Shown one piece after another: positions 51,537 through 60,709 of a stretch of 64,000 nt of DNA. The notes beneath the pieces were generated by a model that made no database searches, was not told the DNA's origin, and saw only the letters and a list, made by a program, of their open reading frames with translations. The stretch's first letter is position 1, and the number at the start of each line of letters is the position of its first letter. A program made the translations under genes and the position numbers. Location of the stretch: assembly GCA_017640665.1 (NCBI GenBank), contig JAEPQE010000001.1, forward strand, positions 124,001 through 188,000, read 5' to 3'. Source of the stretch: Balneolaceae bacterium. GTDB taxonomy: Bacteria; Bacteroidota; Rhodothermia; Balneolales; Balneolaceae.

Positions 51537-52859
51537 TTATTTAATTACATCTCTGTTGGGAATAGAGATACAAACTGTTGTGCCTTCATTTTCTTTGCTT
51601 ATTAAATCTATTTCCCACCCATGCTTTTCGACAATGTTCTTAACATAGAACAAGCCCAATCCATGTCCCTTTACATCGTGCACTTCTTTATTTGGGATGC
51701 GGAAAAATTTATCGAATACAACCCCCACATACTCTTCAGAAATTCCTTGTCCACTATCTTTGAAAAAGATATTCAAACCTGAGTTTCCATGTTCTAAAGC
51801 AATATCAATATTAACCTTTTTAACTGAATATTTAATAGAGTTATCGATAATACTTGATGTCAAAATTTTGAAAAGCTTTAAATCAGCCTTGATTTCTGGT
51901 CTGGATTTATAATGTAAGCGGATAGCAATTTCTTTATCAAAAGCTCTCCTTTCATAGTCTTTAACAATCTCTTCTAGCTGTACAATAAGTTGGAAACCTA
52001 CCGGATTTAGTTCGAATTGGTTCTCCCGAATTCCAGATGAATCCAAAATTCTCTCTATCAAAGAATTGAGTTTCTTGCTCTCTGAATAAATGATCTCAAT
52101 GAATTTTCTTCGTTTCTTTTCAGTAAATGACTCTCCCTCTTTTCTCAACCTCTCCAGCGCAAGTAGCGATGATGATAGAGGCGTCTTCAGTTCATGCGTA
52201 ATGTTAGCGACAAAATCTTCCTTAAGTACCGATAGTTTTCTTTGGTATAGTATTTCCTTGTAAAGAAAAATGTAAAGAACAACTATCGCTAACAGCGTAA
52301 GAAAGATAGATAAGTACCAAAAAAGGTTATCCACTAAAATGCGGTTGATTATCCCTTTTACATAAATAGTTAAAAACACTCTGTTGTTTGTTTCTGCTAT
52401 AAAAATGGGAGCTGTGAATGTAGAATTCTTAAGTTCTTGTATGTAGACCAGATTACTTGAAATTAATAAAGAATCTAACGCAGGATAATAAACACCATAC
52501 TCGTATTTCAGGTTGTAGTTGAGTGGTTCCAGGTGTTCTCCTAATGCACTTTTTACTAGCCTTTCGTTTACAGATGGGAATTCTTCAACAAAAGCATTGT
52601 TTTCTGAAAATAATTCTTCTTCAGGTAATCTATAATACCTGTATAGCTCTATATTCAGGCTTCCTTCTTCTCTGTTACCTAAGCTGGAGGTAGATTTATT
52701 TATCTCATAAGAAGCTTCAAATAGAGCCTGGTAAATTTCATCTTCAAGGTTTTCATAATCCTCATTAAACAAAGAAATCAACAGATAAAACTGAATCACT
52801 GTAAGCATGGTAACAGTGATAAACACCAGTACTATTAACCAGGTCAGTCTTTGTTCCAT
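51537..52859 (-). CDS. Sensor histidine kinase
   Basis: 440 aa inner-membrane kinase. Membrane spans at ~7-29 and ~180-200 flank a periplasmic sensor domain of about 150 residues. The H-box NITHELKTPLSSSLLAL contains the phosphorylated His, followed by the dimerisation helix pair; the catalytic domain shows the N-box IIDNSIKYS, G1 DSGQGISEE, F-box FFRIPNKEV and G2 GHGLGLFYVKNIVEKH. Partner of the adjacent OmpR-type regulator. The following divergent gene (52924) encodes an outer-envelope lipoprotein that could be a target. Confidence 0.92.
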   Translation of the reverse strand: MEQRLTWLIVLVFITVTMLTVIQFYLLISLFNEDYENLEDEIYQALFEASYEINKSTSSLGNREEGSLNIELYRYYRLPEEELFSENNAFVEEFPSVNERLVKSALGEHLEPLNYNLKYEYGVYYPALDSLLISSNLVYIQELKNSTFTAPIFIAETNNRVFLTIYVKGIINRILVDNLFWYLSIFLTLLAIVVLYIFLYKEILYQRKLSVLKEDFVANITHELKTPLSSSLLALERLRKEGESFTEKKRRKFIEIIYSESKKLNSLIERILDSSGIRENQFELNPVGFQLIVQLEEIVKDYERRAFDKEIAIRLHYKSRPEIKADLKLFKILTSSIIDNSIKYSVKKVNIDIALEHGNSGLNIFFKDSGQGISEEYVGVVFDKFFRIPNKEVHDVKGHGLGLFYVKNIVEKHGWEIDLISKENEGTTVCISIPNRDVIK

Positions 52860-52923
52860 ATTCTGTTGCGTTTATTTAGATAAACTTTATCATTTTTAAC
52901 GTTCATGATCACTAACTTTAAGA

Positions 52924-53667
52924 ATGCGGATTTTTTTAACACTTATATGCCTGGGCCTGGTTCTTAATTCCTGTAATAAAGACTCTTCAATTAGTTCTGC
53001 CCGCGATATTTTAACCAGAGTATGGCTCAATTCAAAAGATGTTCATTCTACATCCTTTAGTTATGATGCCATATCTACTATATATCATAATGGCAAAGTA
53101 TATGGCTCTGAGGAACACTTTTATGCACAACAATATCCCAACGGGTTAATTGTAAAATTTGATTCTCTGAATAGCTCTAATGGCATCATTTTTCATTATG
53201 ATTCCAGTTATGCTTACCAAAATAACAAGATTGAATTTTCAAATTTCCGTCCCTTACGTTTATGGAAACAAGCCTTTTCGATTAAATTTGAATCGCCTGA
53301 TGAAACTCTTGAGAAAGTCTTTAACCTTGGGATTGATACTACATTGATATCTGAAGACACTTTTAATAATCAGAATGTGTACATAATCGGAGCAACACCA
53401 GGTTCGCTCAAAAAAAACCAGTTTTGGATTGATAAAGAAAAACTGGTAACCGTAAGAGTTATCACCTATTTGGAGGAACGGGATTTCCTTTGGGATGTAC
53501 ACTTTGAAGATTATTTAAGTTTAAATAATAGTTGGTATGCAGGTACAGTAAAGTTTTATGAGAATAATATTTTAACGCTCGTTGAGGAGCATATAAATCA
53601 TCAGATTATCCCTACTCTTCCTGATACATTCTTTACTCCTTCTAACTTTGGAAGTTTAAGGTGGTAA
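52924..53667 (+). CDS. LolA-like/DUF4292-type outer-envelope lipoprotein
   Basis: 247 aa. Signal MRIFLTLICLGLVLNSC with the lipobox Cys-17. The mature protein is beta-rich with repeated long strands (YDAISTIYHNGKVYGSEEHFYAQQ, IIGATPGSLKKNQFWIDKEKLVTVRVITY), similar to the curved-sheet lipid-binding fold of LolA/LolB-like proteins. Ligand unknown. Divergent from the kinase with a 64-base gap, so it may be controlled by that system. Confidence 0.7.
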   Translation: MRIFLTLICLGLVLNSCNKDSSISSARDILTRVWLNSKDVHSTSFSYDAISTIYHNGKVYGSEEHFYAQQYPNGLIVKFDSLNSSNGIIFHYDSSYAYQNNKIEFSNFRPLRLWKQAFSIKFESPDETLEKVFNLGIDTTLISEDTFNNQNVYIIGATPGSLKKNQFWIDKEKLVTVRVITYLEERDFLWDVHFEDYLSLNNSWYAGTVKFYENNILTLVEEHINHQIIPTLPDTFFTPSNFGSLRW

Positions 53668-53982
53668 AATCCTAACAAAACTGATTTTTTCTTAACAATT
53701 GTTAAGTGCGGAAAAGAGGATCTACCCGTTCGATTCTCGAAAAACTCATCTTTTAGTTCTGATGAAAATAACATACGATTGTTTTTACCGAACTTAAATT
53801 TCTAACATGGAGCCCTGCAATACTAAACGTAGAATATTCCAAACAAGCTGTATCTTAAAAGGTGATAAACTTGGTCTTAGCACAAATCATTTTTCTTTGT
53901 AGTGAAAATTTCGTTTTGTCAATATTCATGGTATTATTAAGGGTTGAGGGGCAATGTATAAAGGAATGACTAACGATTAGAA
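53668..53982. other. 315-bp intergenic region with a 16-bp palindrome
   Basis: No gene supported. It contains the perfect palindrome CTTAACAATTGTTAAG at 53691-53706, 24 bases past the lipoprotein stop; no T-run follows, so it is not a terminator and may be a binding site. A 31-codon ATG frame at about 53807 has no supporting features. Confidence 0.5.
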
Positions 53983-54360
53983 ATGGAAAAATCTCAAAAT
54001 AAAACAGTAATGATCGTTGAAGACGATCTGATACTTAATCTTTTATATGAGAGTTATCTTGAAAAACTCGGGTACGATGCCGAAGGTGAGCTGGTCTATG
54101 GCAAAACAGCGATAGAAGTAGCCAAAAGAATCAATCCTGATCTTATCTTAATGGATATTTCTCTGGAAGGAGAAATGGACGGGATTGACGCAATGACTGA
54201 AATCCGGAAATTTTCGAATGTCCCGGTAATTTACATCACTGGAAATTCTGATCCCTATCACGTTCAAAGAGCTAAAGAAACAAGCTATGTAGATTACCTT
54301 GTGAAGCCCATTGAGTTTAATGATCTCAAAGAATCACTCGAAAGAAATTTTGGTAGATAG
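53983..54360 (+). CDS. Single-domain response regulator (CheY-like)
   Basis: 125 aa receiver domain only: acidic residues in IVEDDLILN, phosphoacceptor in LILMDISLEGEMDGIDAM, Thr in IYITGNSDP and Lys in LVKPIEF. The DIxLxGExDGIDA pattern marks the group of receivers often linked to hybrid kinases. No output domain, so it probably works in a phosphorelay or by protein contact. It stands 118 bases before the next kinase. Confidence 0.88.
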   Translation: MEKSQNKTVMIVEDDLILNLLYESYLEKLGYDAEGELVYGKTAIEVAKRINPDLILMDISLEGEMDGIDAMTEIRKFSNVPVIYITGNSDPYHVQRAKETSYVDYLVKPIEFNDLKESLERNFGR

Positions 54361-54478
54361 TTCTCCTTCTTACCGTTCTAATTATTCCAGACAATAATTC
54401 ACGAACTTTTACCATTTTCTGATTGATGTAATCTCACCATCTGGTATTTTACACCTTAATTTACAGCAACAGTAACTC

Positions 54479-56182
54479 ATGTTCAGAAGCAAAGCATTTA
54501 GGTGGGCATTGTTAGGCATTGGATTGATTTCTATCATTGCTCTGACGGGAATGAATGTGTATTCATTGTATGACATACGCGACCGAATGGTTGTTGGAGA
54601 AGAAGAGCGGCAGCTTGCCTTACTTGAAGACCTTGTTAGTGAAATACGGTACGAAATTTATGACCCTTTCACTGGTTTGGGTAGTCTCGAACTTGAACCT
54701 ACAGAAAATACCATTTCATCTTCGGGGAAATTTCCTCCCCAGGTTCAGGAAAAAATAGTTAGCGCAGCTAAAAGCTCTCTTTTTGATGGAATCTATTACA
54801 CTCCTGCTGAAACTGATCCATGTACCAATAATACTAAGGTATACTCTTATAACTACGATACACAGTTAATGGATTATACCGACTCCTATCCGTCTAAACT
54901 GTGTGACGGGGTAGGATTGGCACGAACTAAAGCTCAGATTGAGTTGAATAGTTTTGAATATCGCTGGAATACCAATACAGAGTTCGATGCGCACAGAACC
55001 ATGAACATCAGCTTTGTAAACCTGAAGGAAAACCGAATTATTGGTTATCTCACTGCCTCTCTGAACAAGGAGTATATAGTAAATGACCTGATAGCTCCGA
55101 AACTCGTCGAGTATTTTGACCCGAAAGTAAATCCCGGCACAGTATTGTGGTTGCACGATTGGGCAAATAATGAAGTTCTTGCTACAAATAACCCATCAAT
55201 TAATTATGACAGAGAGATAGTGGACGCAAGGCGAGGGTTTATTTGGGGGAATATGTTTGAGAATTGGAACATTAAAATTGCCTACCTCGACAACCCTGTT
55301 GGTGCTCTTTATGATGACACACTGTTTAAAAACCTTTTTGTTTTGGGAGTCGCGGTACTGTTTGTAATTGGAGCTTTGTTATTTATGTTCTTTACCGCTC
55401 AAAAAGAGAGAAATTTATCTCAAAGGCAGGCAGGTTTTTTGGCAAATGTTACTCACGAGCTTAAAACTCCTTTAGCGGTAATGCAGGCCGCCGGAGAAAA
55501 TATTTCTGACGGACGCGTAACAGAATCGGCGCGTTTAAAAGAATACGGAACTCACATTTATAACGAGTCAATCCGTCTTCGTGGAATGATCGAAAAATTG
55601 CTGGATGTAGCAAAAACGGATTCCGGTCAAACGTTAATTAAGGCGATCCCAATTAACCTGAACCAATGGATTAAGGAGTATTTAAAGGAGAACCGAACAT
55701 ACATTGAAGAAAAAGGATTCAATGTTACTCTAAAATACAGCATGGATCAGGCGCTGGTAATGGTTGATACCTCTCACCTCGAAACGGTTTTGAGTAATCT
55801 TATAGAGAATGCAATTAAGTATTCGGGAGAAGGAAAAAAAGAAATCAGGTTCCGGGTTCAATCAGAGCAAAAAAATATGGTACTGATTGTATCTGATACC
55901 GGAATCGGCATTCCGAAAAAACATCAAAAAAATATTTTCAAGAAGTTCTATCGTGTTGAAGATTCTCTGAATGCAAAAACCAAGGGACATGGATTAGGTT
56001 TGAGTATTGTTAAAAACCTAATTGAATTAAACGGTGGAACTATAAGTGTAATGAGTGAAGTTGGAAAAGGGACTACTTTCACCCTAAGATTTTCTATTTT
56101 TGTGCGCGAAGATGAAAAACTGAAATCCCGAAAGGAAAACAGCCCAACCAAAACCGTGATCAAGACCTCTGAGTATGCCTAA
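54479..56182 (+). CDS. Sensor histidine kinase with large periplasmic domain
   Basis: 567 aa. TM1 at ~10-30 and TM2 at ~288-310 enclose a periplasmic sensor of ~250 residues with two cysteines (DPCTNNTK and SKLCDGVG) that could form a disulfide. H-box FLANVTHELKTPLAVMQAAGE, N-box LIENAIKYS, G1 DTGIGIPKKH and G2 GHGLGLSIVKNLIELNGG are intact. It resembles RprX-type kinases of Bacteroidota and overlaps its regulator gene by 8 bases. Confidence 0.93.
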   Translation: MFRSKAFRWALLGIGLISIIALTGMNVYSLYDIRDRMVVGEEERQLALLEDLVSEIRYEIYDPFTGLGSLELEPTENTISSSGKFPPQVQEKIVSAAKSSLFDGIYYTPAETDPCTNNTKVYSYNYDTQLMDYTDSYPSKLCDGVGLARTKAQIELNSFEYRWNTNTEFDAHRTMNISFVNLKENRIIGYLTASLNKEYIVNDLIAPKLVEYFDPKVNPGTVLWLHDWANNEVLATNNPSINYDREIVDARRGFIWGNMFENWNIKIAYLDNPVGALYDDTLFKNLFVLGVAVLFVIGALLFMFFTAQKERNLSQRQAGFLANVTHELKTPLAVMQAAGENISDGRVTESARLKEYGTHIYNESIRLRGMIEKLLDVAKTDSGQTLIKAIPINLNQWIKEYLKENRTYIEEKGFNVTLKYSMDQALVMVDTSHLETVLSNLIENAIKYSGEGKKEIRFRVQSEQKNMVLIVSDTGIGIPKKHQKNIFKKFYRVEDSLNAKTKGHGLGLSIVKNLIELNGGTISVMSEVGKGTTFTLRFSIFVREDEKLKSRKENSPTKTVIKTSEYA

Positions 56183-56879
56183 TAAGACCATCAAAATTCT
56201 TGTAGTAGAAGACGAGCCCAGTTTAATATTTACCCTCCGTGACACTTTAGAAAGCGAAGGATATCAGGTTATTGTAAGTGAAGATGGCGAACATGCTGTT
56301 GAATTAGTTCAGGAACACTCTCCGGATTTGATGATCCTTGATATTATGCTTCCCGGCAAAAGTGGTTATGATATTTGTAAGGAAGTACGTGAGCTTAAGT
56401 ACACCTTCCCGATCATCATGCTTACGGCTAAGGACCAGGAAATTGATAAAGTGAAAGGATTAAACCTTGGAGCTGACGATTACCTTACAAAACCTTTTGG
56501 TGTAAAAGAATTATTGGCTAGAATCCAGGCACGACTTCGAAGAGCAGGTACCTATTCCTCGTCCAGCGAAGTAGAAATACTAAAGCTTGGAGGGGTTAAA
56601 ATTGACTTACTCGAATCTGAAGTTGAATTCCCTGATGGAAAAGTAAATGAACTTACAGCTCGTGAAGTTGAATTGATTCGCTATCTCTTAAGCGCCGGTG
56701 GTGAGCCTGTGTCCCGGGACGAGTTGCTCGAAAAAGTGTGGCGCTATGAATACAGTACCAACACCAGAACGGTGGATGTACATATTTCAAAACTACGTGC
56801 CAAGATTGAGATACATCCTGATGACCCACGCTACCTTATAACGCTACACGGGGTTGGCTATCTTCTGAAAACTAGTTGA
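56175..56879 (+). CDS. OmpR-family response regulator (RprY-like)
   Basis: 234 aa. Receiver with VVEDEPSLI, DLMILDIMLPGKSGYD, MLTAKDQE and LTKPFGVKELL; winged-helix output with ELTAREVELIRYLLSAGGEPVSRDELLEKVWRY and TRTVDVHISKLRAKIE. Translationally coupled to the upstream kinase (ATG inside its last codons), so they form one system. Its 3' end overlaps the convergent flavin reductase gene by 8 bases. Confidence 0.94.
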   Translation: MPNKTIKILVVEDEPSLIFTLRDTLESEGYQVIVSEDGEHAVELVQEHSPDLMILDIMLPGKSGYDICKEVRELKYTFPIIMLTAKDQEIDKVKGLNLGADDYLTKPFGVKELLARIQARLRRAGTYSSSSEVEILKLGGVKIDLLESEVEFPDGKVNELTAREVELIRYLLSAGGEPVSRDELLEKVWRYEYSTNTRTVDVHISKLRAKIEIHPDDPRYLITLHGVGYLLKTS

Positions 56880-57414
56880 TCAAAGCTTCAACGAATTTCA
56901 CGAACCCTTCGGTTTGAGCCTCAAGTAGTTTCTGTTGGAATTCATCCTTAATCCCTGTTTTCGGATCAAACATGTTTTGTACTCTACTAATAAATACTCT
57001 CTCAGGGTATTGATGTGCATTTAAATAATTAGCCACCATTTGAAATTGCTCTACAGGTCGCAGACCTCCAAAAGCTCCTCCGGCTATTCCAACATAGGCA
57101 ATTGGTTTTTCAGCTAAAGCGCTCGGATAAGGCAGGTAATCGATAAATATTTTAAGAATACCCGGGAAACTTCCGTTGTATTCTGGTATCACAAACAAAA
57201 GAGCATCCGCCTCGATCACCGGCTTCCTGAATTTGATGATAGAAGGTATTTCGTCCATATACTTTCCACCTACTACATCCGCCAAGGGGAAATCTGTCAT
57301 ATCAATTATATCAGCTTTCACTCCTACCTTTTGGTAAAGTCCGCTTAAATAATTAGCCACTTCCAAACATTTGGAGCCAGGCATATCCGTACCACTGATA
57401 ATCTTCAAATTCAT
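56872..57414 (-). CDS. NADPH-dependent FMN reductase family protein
   Basis: 180-aa flavodoxin-fold protein. N-terminal phosphate-binding stretch KIISGTDMPGSKCLEVANYL and the signature LFVIPEYNGSFPGILKIFIDYLP (P-x-Y-N-x-S-x-P-G) followed by YVGIAGGAFGGLRP identify the family. Members reduce quinones, azo dyes or chromate. ATG start; a copy of the AGCGCTTTTC motif lies ~90 bases upstream. Confidence 0.88.
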   Translation of the reverse strand: MNLKIISGTDMPGSKCLEVANYLSGLYQKVGVKADIIDMTDFPLADVVGGKYMDEIPSIIKFRKPVIEADALLFVIPEYNGSFPGILKIFIDYLPYPSALAEKPIAYVGIAGGAFGGLRPVEQFQMVANYLNAHQYPERVFISRVQNMFDPKTGIKDEFQQKLLEAQTEGFVKFVEALIN

Positions 57415-57504
57415 ATGAATCCCTGATTTTATTCTGAATTGATGACTTTTATTCTTAAAAAATCATTCCTGAAAATATAAATATTTATCCTTCTTAATTT
57501 TGTA

Positions 57505-57515
57505 AGCGCTTTTCC
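57505..57515. promoter_or_regulatory. AGCGCTTTTC motif upstream of flavin reductase gene
   Basis: TAAGCGCTTTTCC, third intergenic copy of the ten-base core AGCGCTTTTC (others at 23361 and 36842). Confidence 0.35.
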
Positions 57516-57627
57516 TTTAAGTATTGAATTTTATTTAAACAAAAAGATATTTTTACCTAAATTTGTTTTTCTTTCATCCAATTAGTCCGTATCATTTTAT
57601 GTGTTATTAACAAATACATTAAACTAT

Positions 57628-57656
57628 TTGCTCATGTTTTATTCCGCCTAATACAT
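57628..57656 (+). promoter_or_regulatory. Probable promoter of the 57.66-kb small RNA
   Basis: TTG at 57628-57630, 18-base spacer, TAATACAT at 57649-57656, just before a GC-rich segment that starts the proposed RNA. Confidence 0.4.
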
Positions 57657-57658
57657 AG

Positions 57659-57758
57659 CCGGGGGGGATCAGGTTGGTTAGGCTGCGATTCACCTTCCGG
57701 TAGTATTAGTGACTCCAACAACAACAGGCGAAGTGCTGATCCTCTTCGCCTGTTTTTT
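57659..57758 (+). ncRNA. Candidate small RNA of about 100 nt
   Basis: A GC-rich block between two leftward genes, with a promoter-like sequence on its left and a strong rightward terminator on its right, and no open frame. Predicted pairings: GGATCAG (57666-57672) with CTGATCC (57736-57742), extendable with G-T pairs; GTTGG with CCAAC inside that; ACC-TTCC-GGT at the tip. The CTGATCC partner lies in the terminator loop, so the 5' end could form a pseudoknot with the terminator. No known RNA family is recognised. Confidence 0.5.
57724..57758 (+). terminator. Terminator of the candidate small RNA
   Basis: Perfect 10-bp stem ACAGGCGAAG / CTTCGCCTGT with loop TGCTGATCCT and six Ts on the plus strand; the minus strand lacks a T-run. 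It overlaps the rarA stop codon region by two bases. Confidence 0.85.
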
Positions 57759-59127
57759 ATTCTTCAGATTTATTCTTTCCCTTGATCGAGTCAAGACGTT
57801 TTTTAAGTAACCCTTCTCTTCCTTCAGCTCCAGCTTCATAAAAAGAGATATTCTTTAATGAATCCGGTAAGTATTGCTGATCTACCCAGTTCCCTGGATG
57901 GCTATGAGGGTATTTATAATCTTTAGAAGCATTCTCGATATCCTGATAGCGGGCAGAAAGTTTATTCGCGGTTTTATCCTTCAGATATGGAGGAACATTC
58001 CCCACTCCTTTTTCTTTGATTTCGCTACTCGCCTTAAAAATACCAAGTGTACTGTTGCTCTTGGGACACATCGCCAGATAAAGTGCAGCGTGTGACAAGA
58101 AAAACATCCCTTCCGGCATTCCACATTTCATAAATGCCTCGTGGCATGAATTCACAATAGTGATGGCATTTGGTTCCGCGAGCCCAATATCTTCGCTGGC
58201 AAGAATAAACATACGCCGGAAAAGGAAGTTCGGATCATCTCCTCCTTCCAGCATAGCATTCATCCAGTATAATGCCCCATCCGGATCCGAACCTCTAACC
58301 GATTTTATAAAAGCGGATATATAATGATAATGCTCATCTCCTGTTCGATCATATCTAACCGTTCTGCGCTGGATGCTTTCTTTAGCGATATCAAGATGAA
58401 TATGAATGACTCCACCCTCGTCAGGCTTACTTGATAGCACTGCTACTTCCAAAGCGTTAAGTGCGTTCCGTACATCTCCCCCGGCATAGTCGGCAAAATG
58501 ATCAATCGCATCCTGATTTACTTTGATTTCTTTATTCCCCAAGCCCTTTTCTTCATCTTTTAAAGCACGTTGAATCATATGCTCAACATCCCCTTTCAGA
58601 AGAGGTTTTAGCTCAAATAACTGGCACCTGGAAAGCAATGGATTTACCAGAGAATAAAATGGGTTTTCGGTTGTGGCTCCTACCAAAGTAATGATTCCAC
58701 TTTCCAGATGGGGAAGCAATGCATCTTGTTGTGCTTTATTCCAGCGATGAATTTCATCTACAAAAAGGATGGTTTTTCTGCCATTGAGTTTTCGAAGCTT
58801 TTCAGCTTTTTCTACCACTGTTCGGAGCTCTTTTATTCCATCAAGAACGGCATTGATTACTTCAAAAGCCGCTTTAATTTCTTTTGAGATTACATGCGCC
58901 AGTGTAGTTTTACCTGAACTTGGTGGACCGTAAAAAATGAGCGATCCAATCACTCCGCTCTCGATCATCCGGCGAAGCATTTTTCCTTCCCCAACCAAAT
59001 GCTCCTGACCTACAAATTCTTCCAGCGAATTAGGTCGCATTCGTGTGGCAAGTGGTTGATGATAATCAAAAGCATCAGGTTCGTTTACCCGAAATCCTTG
59101 CTGACTTTTATCCTGAAACAGATCCAT
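57757..59127 (-). CDS. rarA: Replication-associated recombination protein A (AAA+ ATPase)
   Basis: 456 aa, full-length RarA/MgsA/WRNIP1 family. Acts at stalled forks, loading on single-strand/duplex junctions. Visible: PLATRMRPNSLEEFVGQEHLVG, Walker A YGPPSSGKTTLA, Walker B LFVDEIHRWNKAQQDALLPHLE, sensor 1 LVGATTENPFYSLV, arginine finger LLSRCQLFEL, and the C-terminal GSDPDGALYWMNAMLEGGDDPNFLFRRM tetramerisation part. It lies beside two photolyase genes, forming a small repair neighbourhood. Confidence 0.96.
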   Translation of the reverse strand: MDLFQDKSQQGFRVNEPDAFDYHQPLATRMRPNSLEEFVGQEHLVGEGKMLRRMIESGVIGSLIFYGPPSSGKTTLAHVISKEIKAAFEVINAVLDGIKELRTVVEKAEKLRKLNGRKTILFVDEIHRWNKAQQDALLPHLESGIITLVGATTENPFYSLVNPLLSRCQLFELKPLLKGDVEHMIQRALKDEEKGLGNKEIKVNQDAIDHFADYAGGDVRNALNALEVAVLSSKPDEGGVIHIHLDIAKESIQRRTVRYDRTGDEHYHYISAFIKSVRGSDPDGALYWMNAMLEGGDDPNFLFRRMFILASEDIGLAEPNAITIVNSCHEAFMKCGMPEGMFFLSHAALYLAMCPKSNSTLGIFKASSEIKEKGVGNVPPYLKDKTANKLSARYQDIENASKDYKYPHSHPGNWVDQQYLPDSLKNISFYEAGAEGREGLLKKRLDSIKGKNKSEE

Positions 59128-59177
59128 AGAATGGATTAATTAAAATATGTGCAATATATGTTATTGGTACTCAAAAG

Positions 59178-60668
59178 TCATAATAGACTTTTCTGGCTAC
59201 TATATTTATCCAGATATTGCTTGAGCTTCACTTTTTTTCGAGTGCTGTCACTGGTCATATAACGAAGTTTTCCAAACACATCCCGCTCCTGCCAGGCACG
59301 ATCAAAACGTCCTAATACCCAGAAAATGCCTGAGTAGCTATTCGGATCTCGTCCGTCGATTGCGAATTTGTTGTTCAGTTCGATGAGATAATCCAGCGCT
59401 GTACGATAATCCGGAGTCCACTCTATTACTTTCTTTCCCCAAAGCATGCGTAAATAATTATGAATTATCCCTTCTTCTCTAAGCTGAGTTTGAGCGGCAT
59501 TCCAGAGCTCGTCATGTGTTTTAGATTGCTCAAATTCTTCCAAGGAATAGATGTATTCTCGTTCATCATCTCTGTGTTCATTCATGGTTTTTTGAACCCA
59601 ATCCGGGAGGCTTTCAAACTGATCATAATCCGGTCGGTGATGTGCATAATGGAATCCCACTTCCCTCCATGTAATTACTTCATCCAGAAAGCTTTCAATA
59701 TTCGGATCACCATTAAAAAAACCTGAATTTTTTCCTCCATTTGGTGTGATGCTATCCAAATCCCAACCCTCAGGTTGATGATCTAATACAGCTTTTACAA
59801 TTTCATATTCACTGATTTTCCCAAAATGGAGCCATGGGCTTAGTCCACTTGTTTTCTTTTCGTCAGGGTGATTTCGTTTCTCATCGTACTCCATCAATCC
59901 ATTCCTAATAAACTGACCAAGCTTTCCTAAGGCTGCTTGTCGACTTCCATCCATATCAATCACCCCAACTGAATGGTCAATATCTAAACCTGAAACAGTT
60001 TTGTCTATATCTTCGAGGGCTTCATCTCCACGGAGATATTTTTCTAAAAATTCATCCGGCAGGGAAACCTTATCAGCATTCTCCAGATTATCTAGAGGGT
60101 TTTGTTTGGGAGGATTGGTGTAAGCTTCAATAAAATGCTTCTGCATGATCTTTCTGAAGAGATAGGCTGAGTACGGATCTTTATCTGTGACTCCGAGAGG
60201 AATTAATCCGTTTGAGTCTATTGTGATGTACGGTATATCTAGTTTTTTACTAACCGAATCATTGTGCTTTCGAATAATGAACACCGGGTATTCATCCGAA
60301 ATCACAATGCAAGCCTTTTCAGCCAAAGTGTATAAAAGACCTTTACCAGCCCCGGACTCCGGCTCAACATAACTAAACATGTTCAAACCTTTAGATTTCG
60401 CTATCTCCAGGTTTTCCTTCATTCCCTGCATAATGAAGGTATGAAAGCGATCGCTAGCCCAGGGATAATCAACATTTAAACCTTCATAAATAAGGAGAGG
60501 CTTATTTAACTTATTCGCCCAGGCTACGGCGTATTCAAGTGCATAATTGTACTGAAAACGCCGGTTGATTTGCATCCAATAAAGAACATAATCTCCTTCG
60601 CTATTAGGTTCTTCGTTGTTTCGGTTAAATCTTCGGTAACTGTTGATGTTTTTTATATCGGTCTGCAT
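59178..60668 (-). CDS. phrB: Class II CPD photolyase
   Basis: 496 aa. Uses light and FAD to split cyclobutane pyrimidine dimers. The class II pattern is clear: N-terminal YVLYWMQINRRFQYNYALEYAVAWANKLNKPLLI, central FIRNGLMEYDEKRNHPDEKKTSGLSPWLHFGKIS, and the FAD/DNA-binding NYLRMLWGKKVIEWTPDY followed by NNKFAIDGRDPNSYSGIFWVLGRFDRAW. Class II enzymes are found in eukaryotes, archaea and some bacteria. ATG start; separated by 50 bases from rarA, so possibly one transcript. Confidence 0.93.
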   Translation of the reverse strand: MQTDIKNINSYRRFNRNNEEPNSEGDYVLYWMQINRRFQYNYALEYAVAWANKLNKPLLIYEGLNVDYPWASDRFHTFIMQGMKENLEIAKSKGLNMFSYVEPESGAGKGLLYTLAEKACIVISDEYPVFIIRKHNDSVSKKLDIPYITIDSNGLIPLGVTDKDPYSAYLFRKIMQKHFIEAYTNPPKQNPLDNLENADKVSLPDEFLEKYLRGDEALEDIDKTVSGLDIDHSVGVIDMDGSRQAALGKLGQFIRNGLMEYDEKRNHPDEKKTSGLSPWLHFGKISEYEIVKAVLDHQPEGWDLDSITPNGGKNSGFFNGDPNIESFLDEVITWREVGFHYAHHRPDYDQFESLPDWVQKTMNEHRDDEREYIYSLEEFEQSKTHDELWNAAQTQLREEGIIHNYLRMLWGKKVIEWTPDYRTALDYLIELNNKFAIDGRDPNSYSGIFWVLGRFDRAWQERDVFGKLRYMTSDSTRKKVKLKQYLDKYSSQKSLL

Positions 60669-60709
60669 ATCAGGAATTCAAACCGATATTCACTCTGTTA
60701 CATTCCGTT

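Noticed and set aside
53807-53902. 31-codon ORF in the gap before the CheY-like gene
   Set aside because: Short, no promoter, no known pattern; likely chance.
57659-57758. Signal recognition particle RNA on the minus strand (CCGGAAGG...GCAGCC)
   Set aside because: The terminator works only on the plus strand, and the 5' side lacks the CAGG-type partner needed for the conserved SRP helix.
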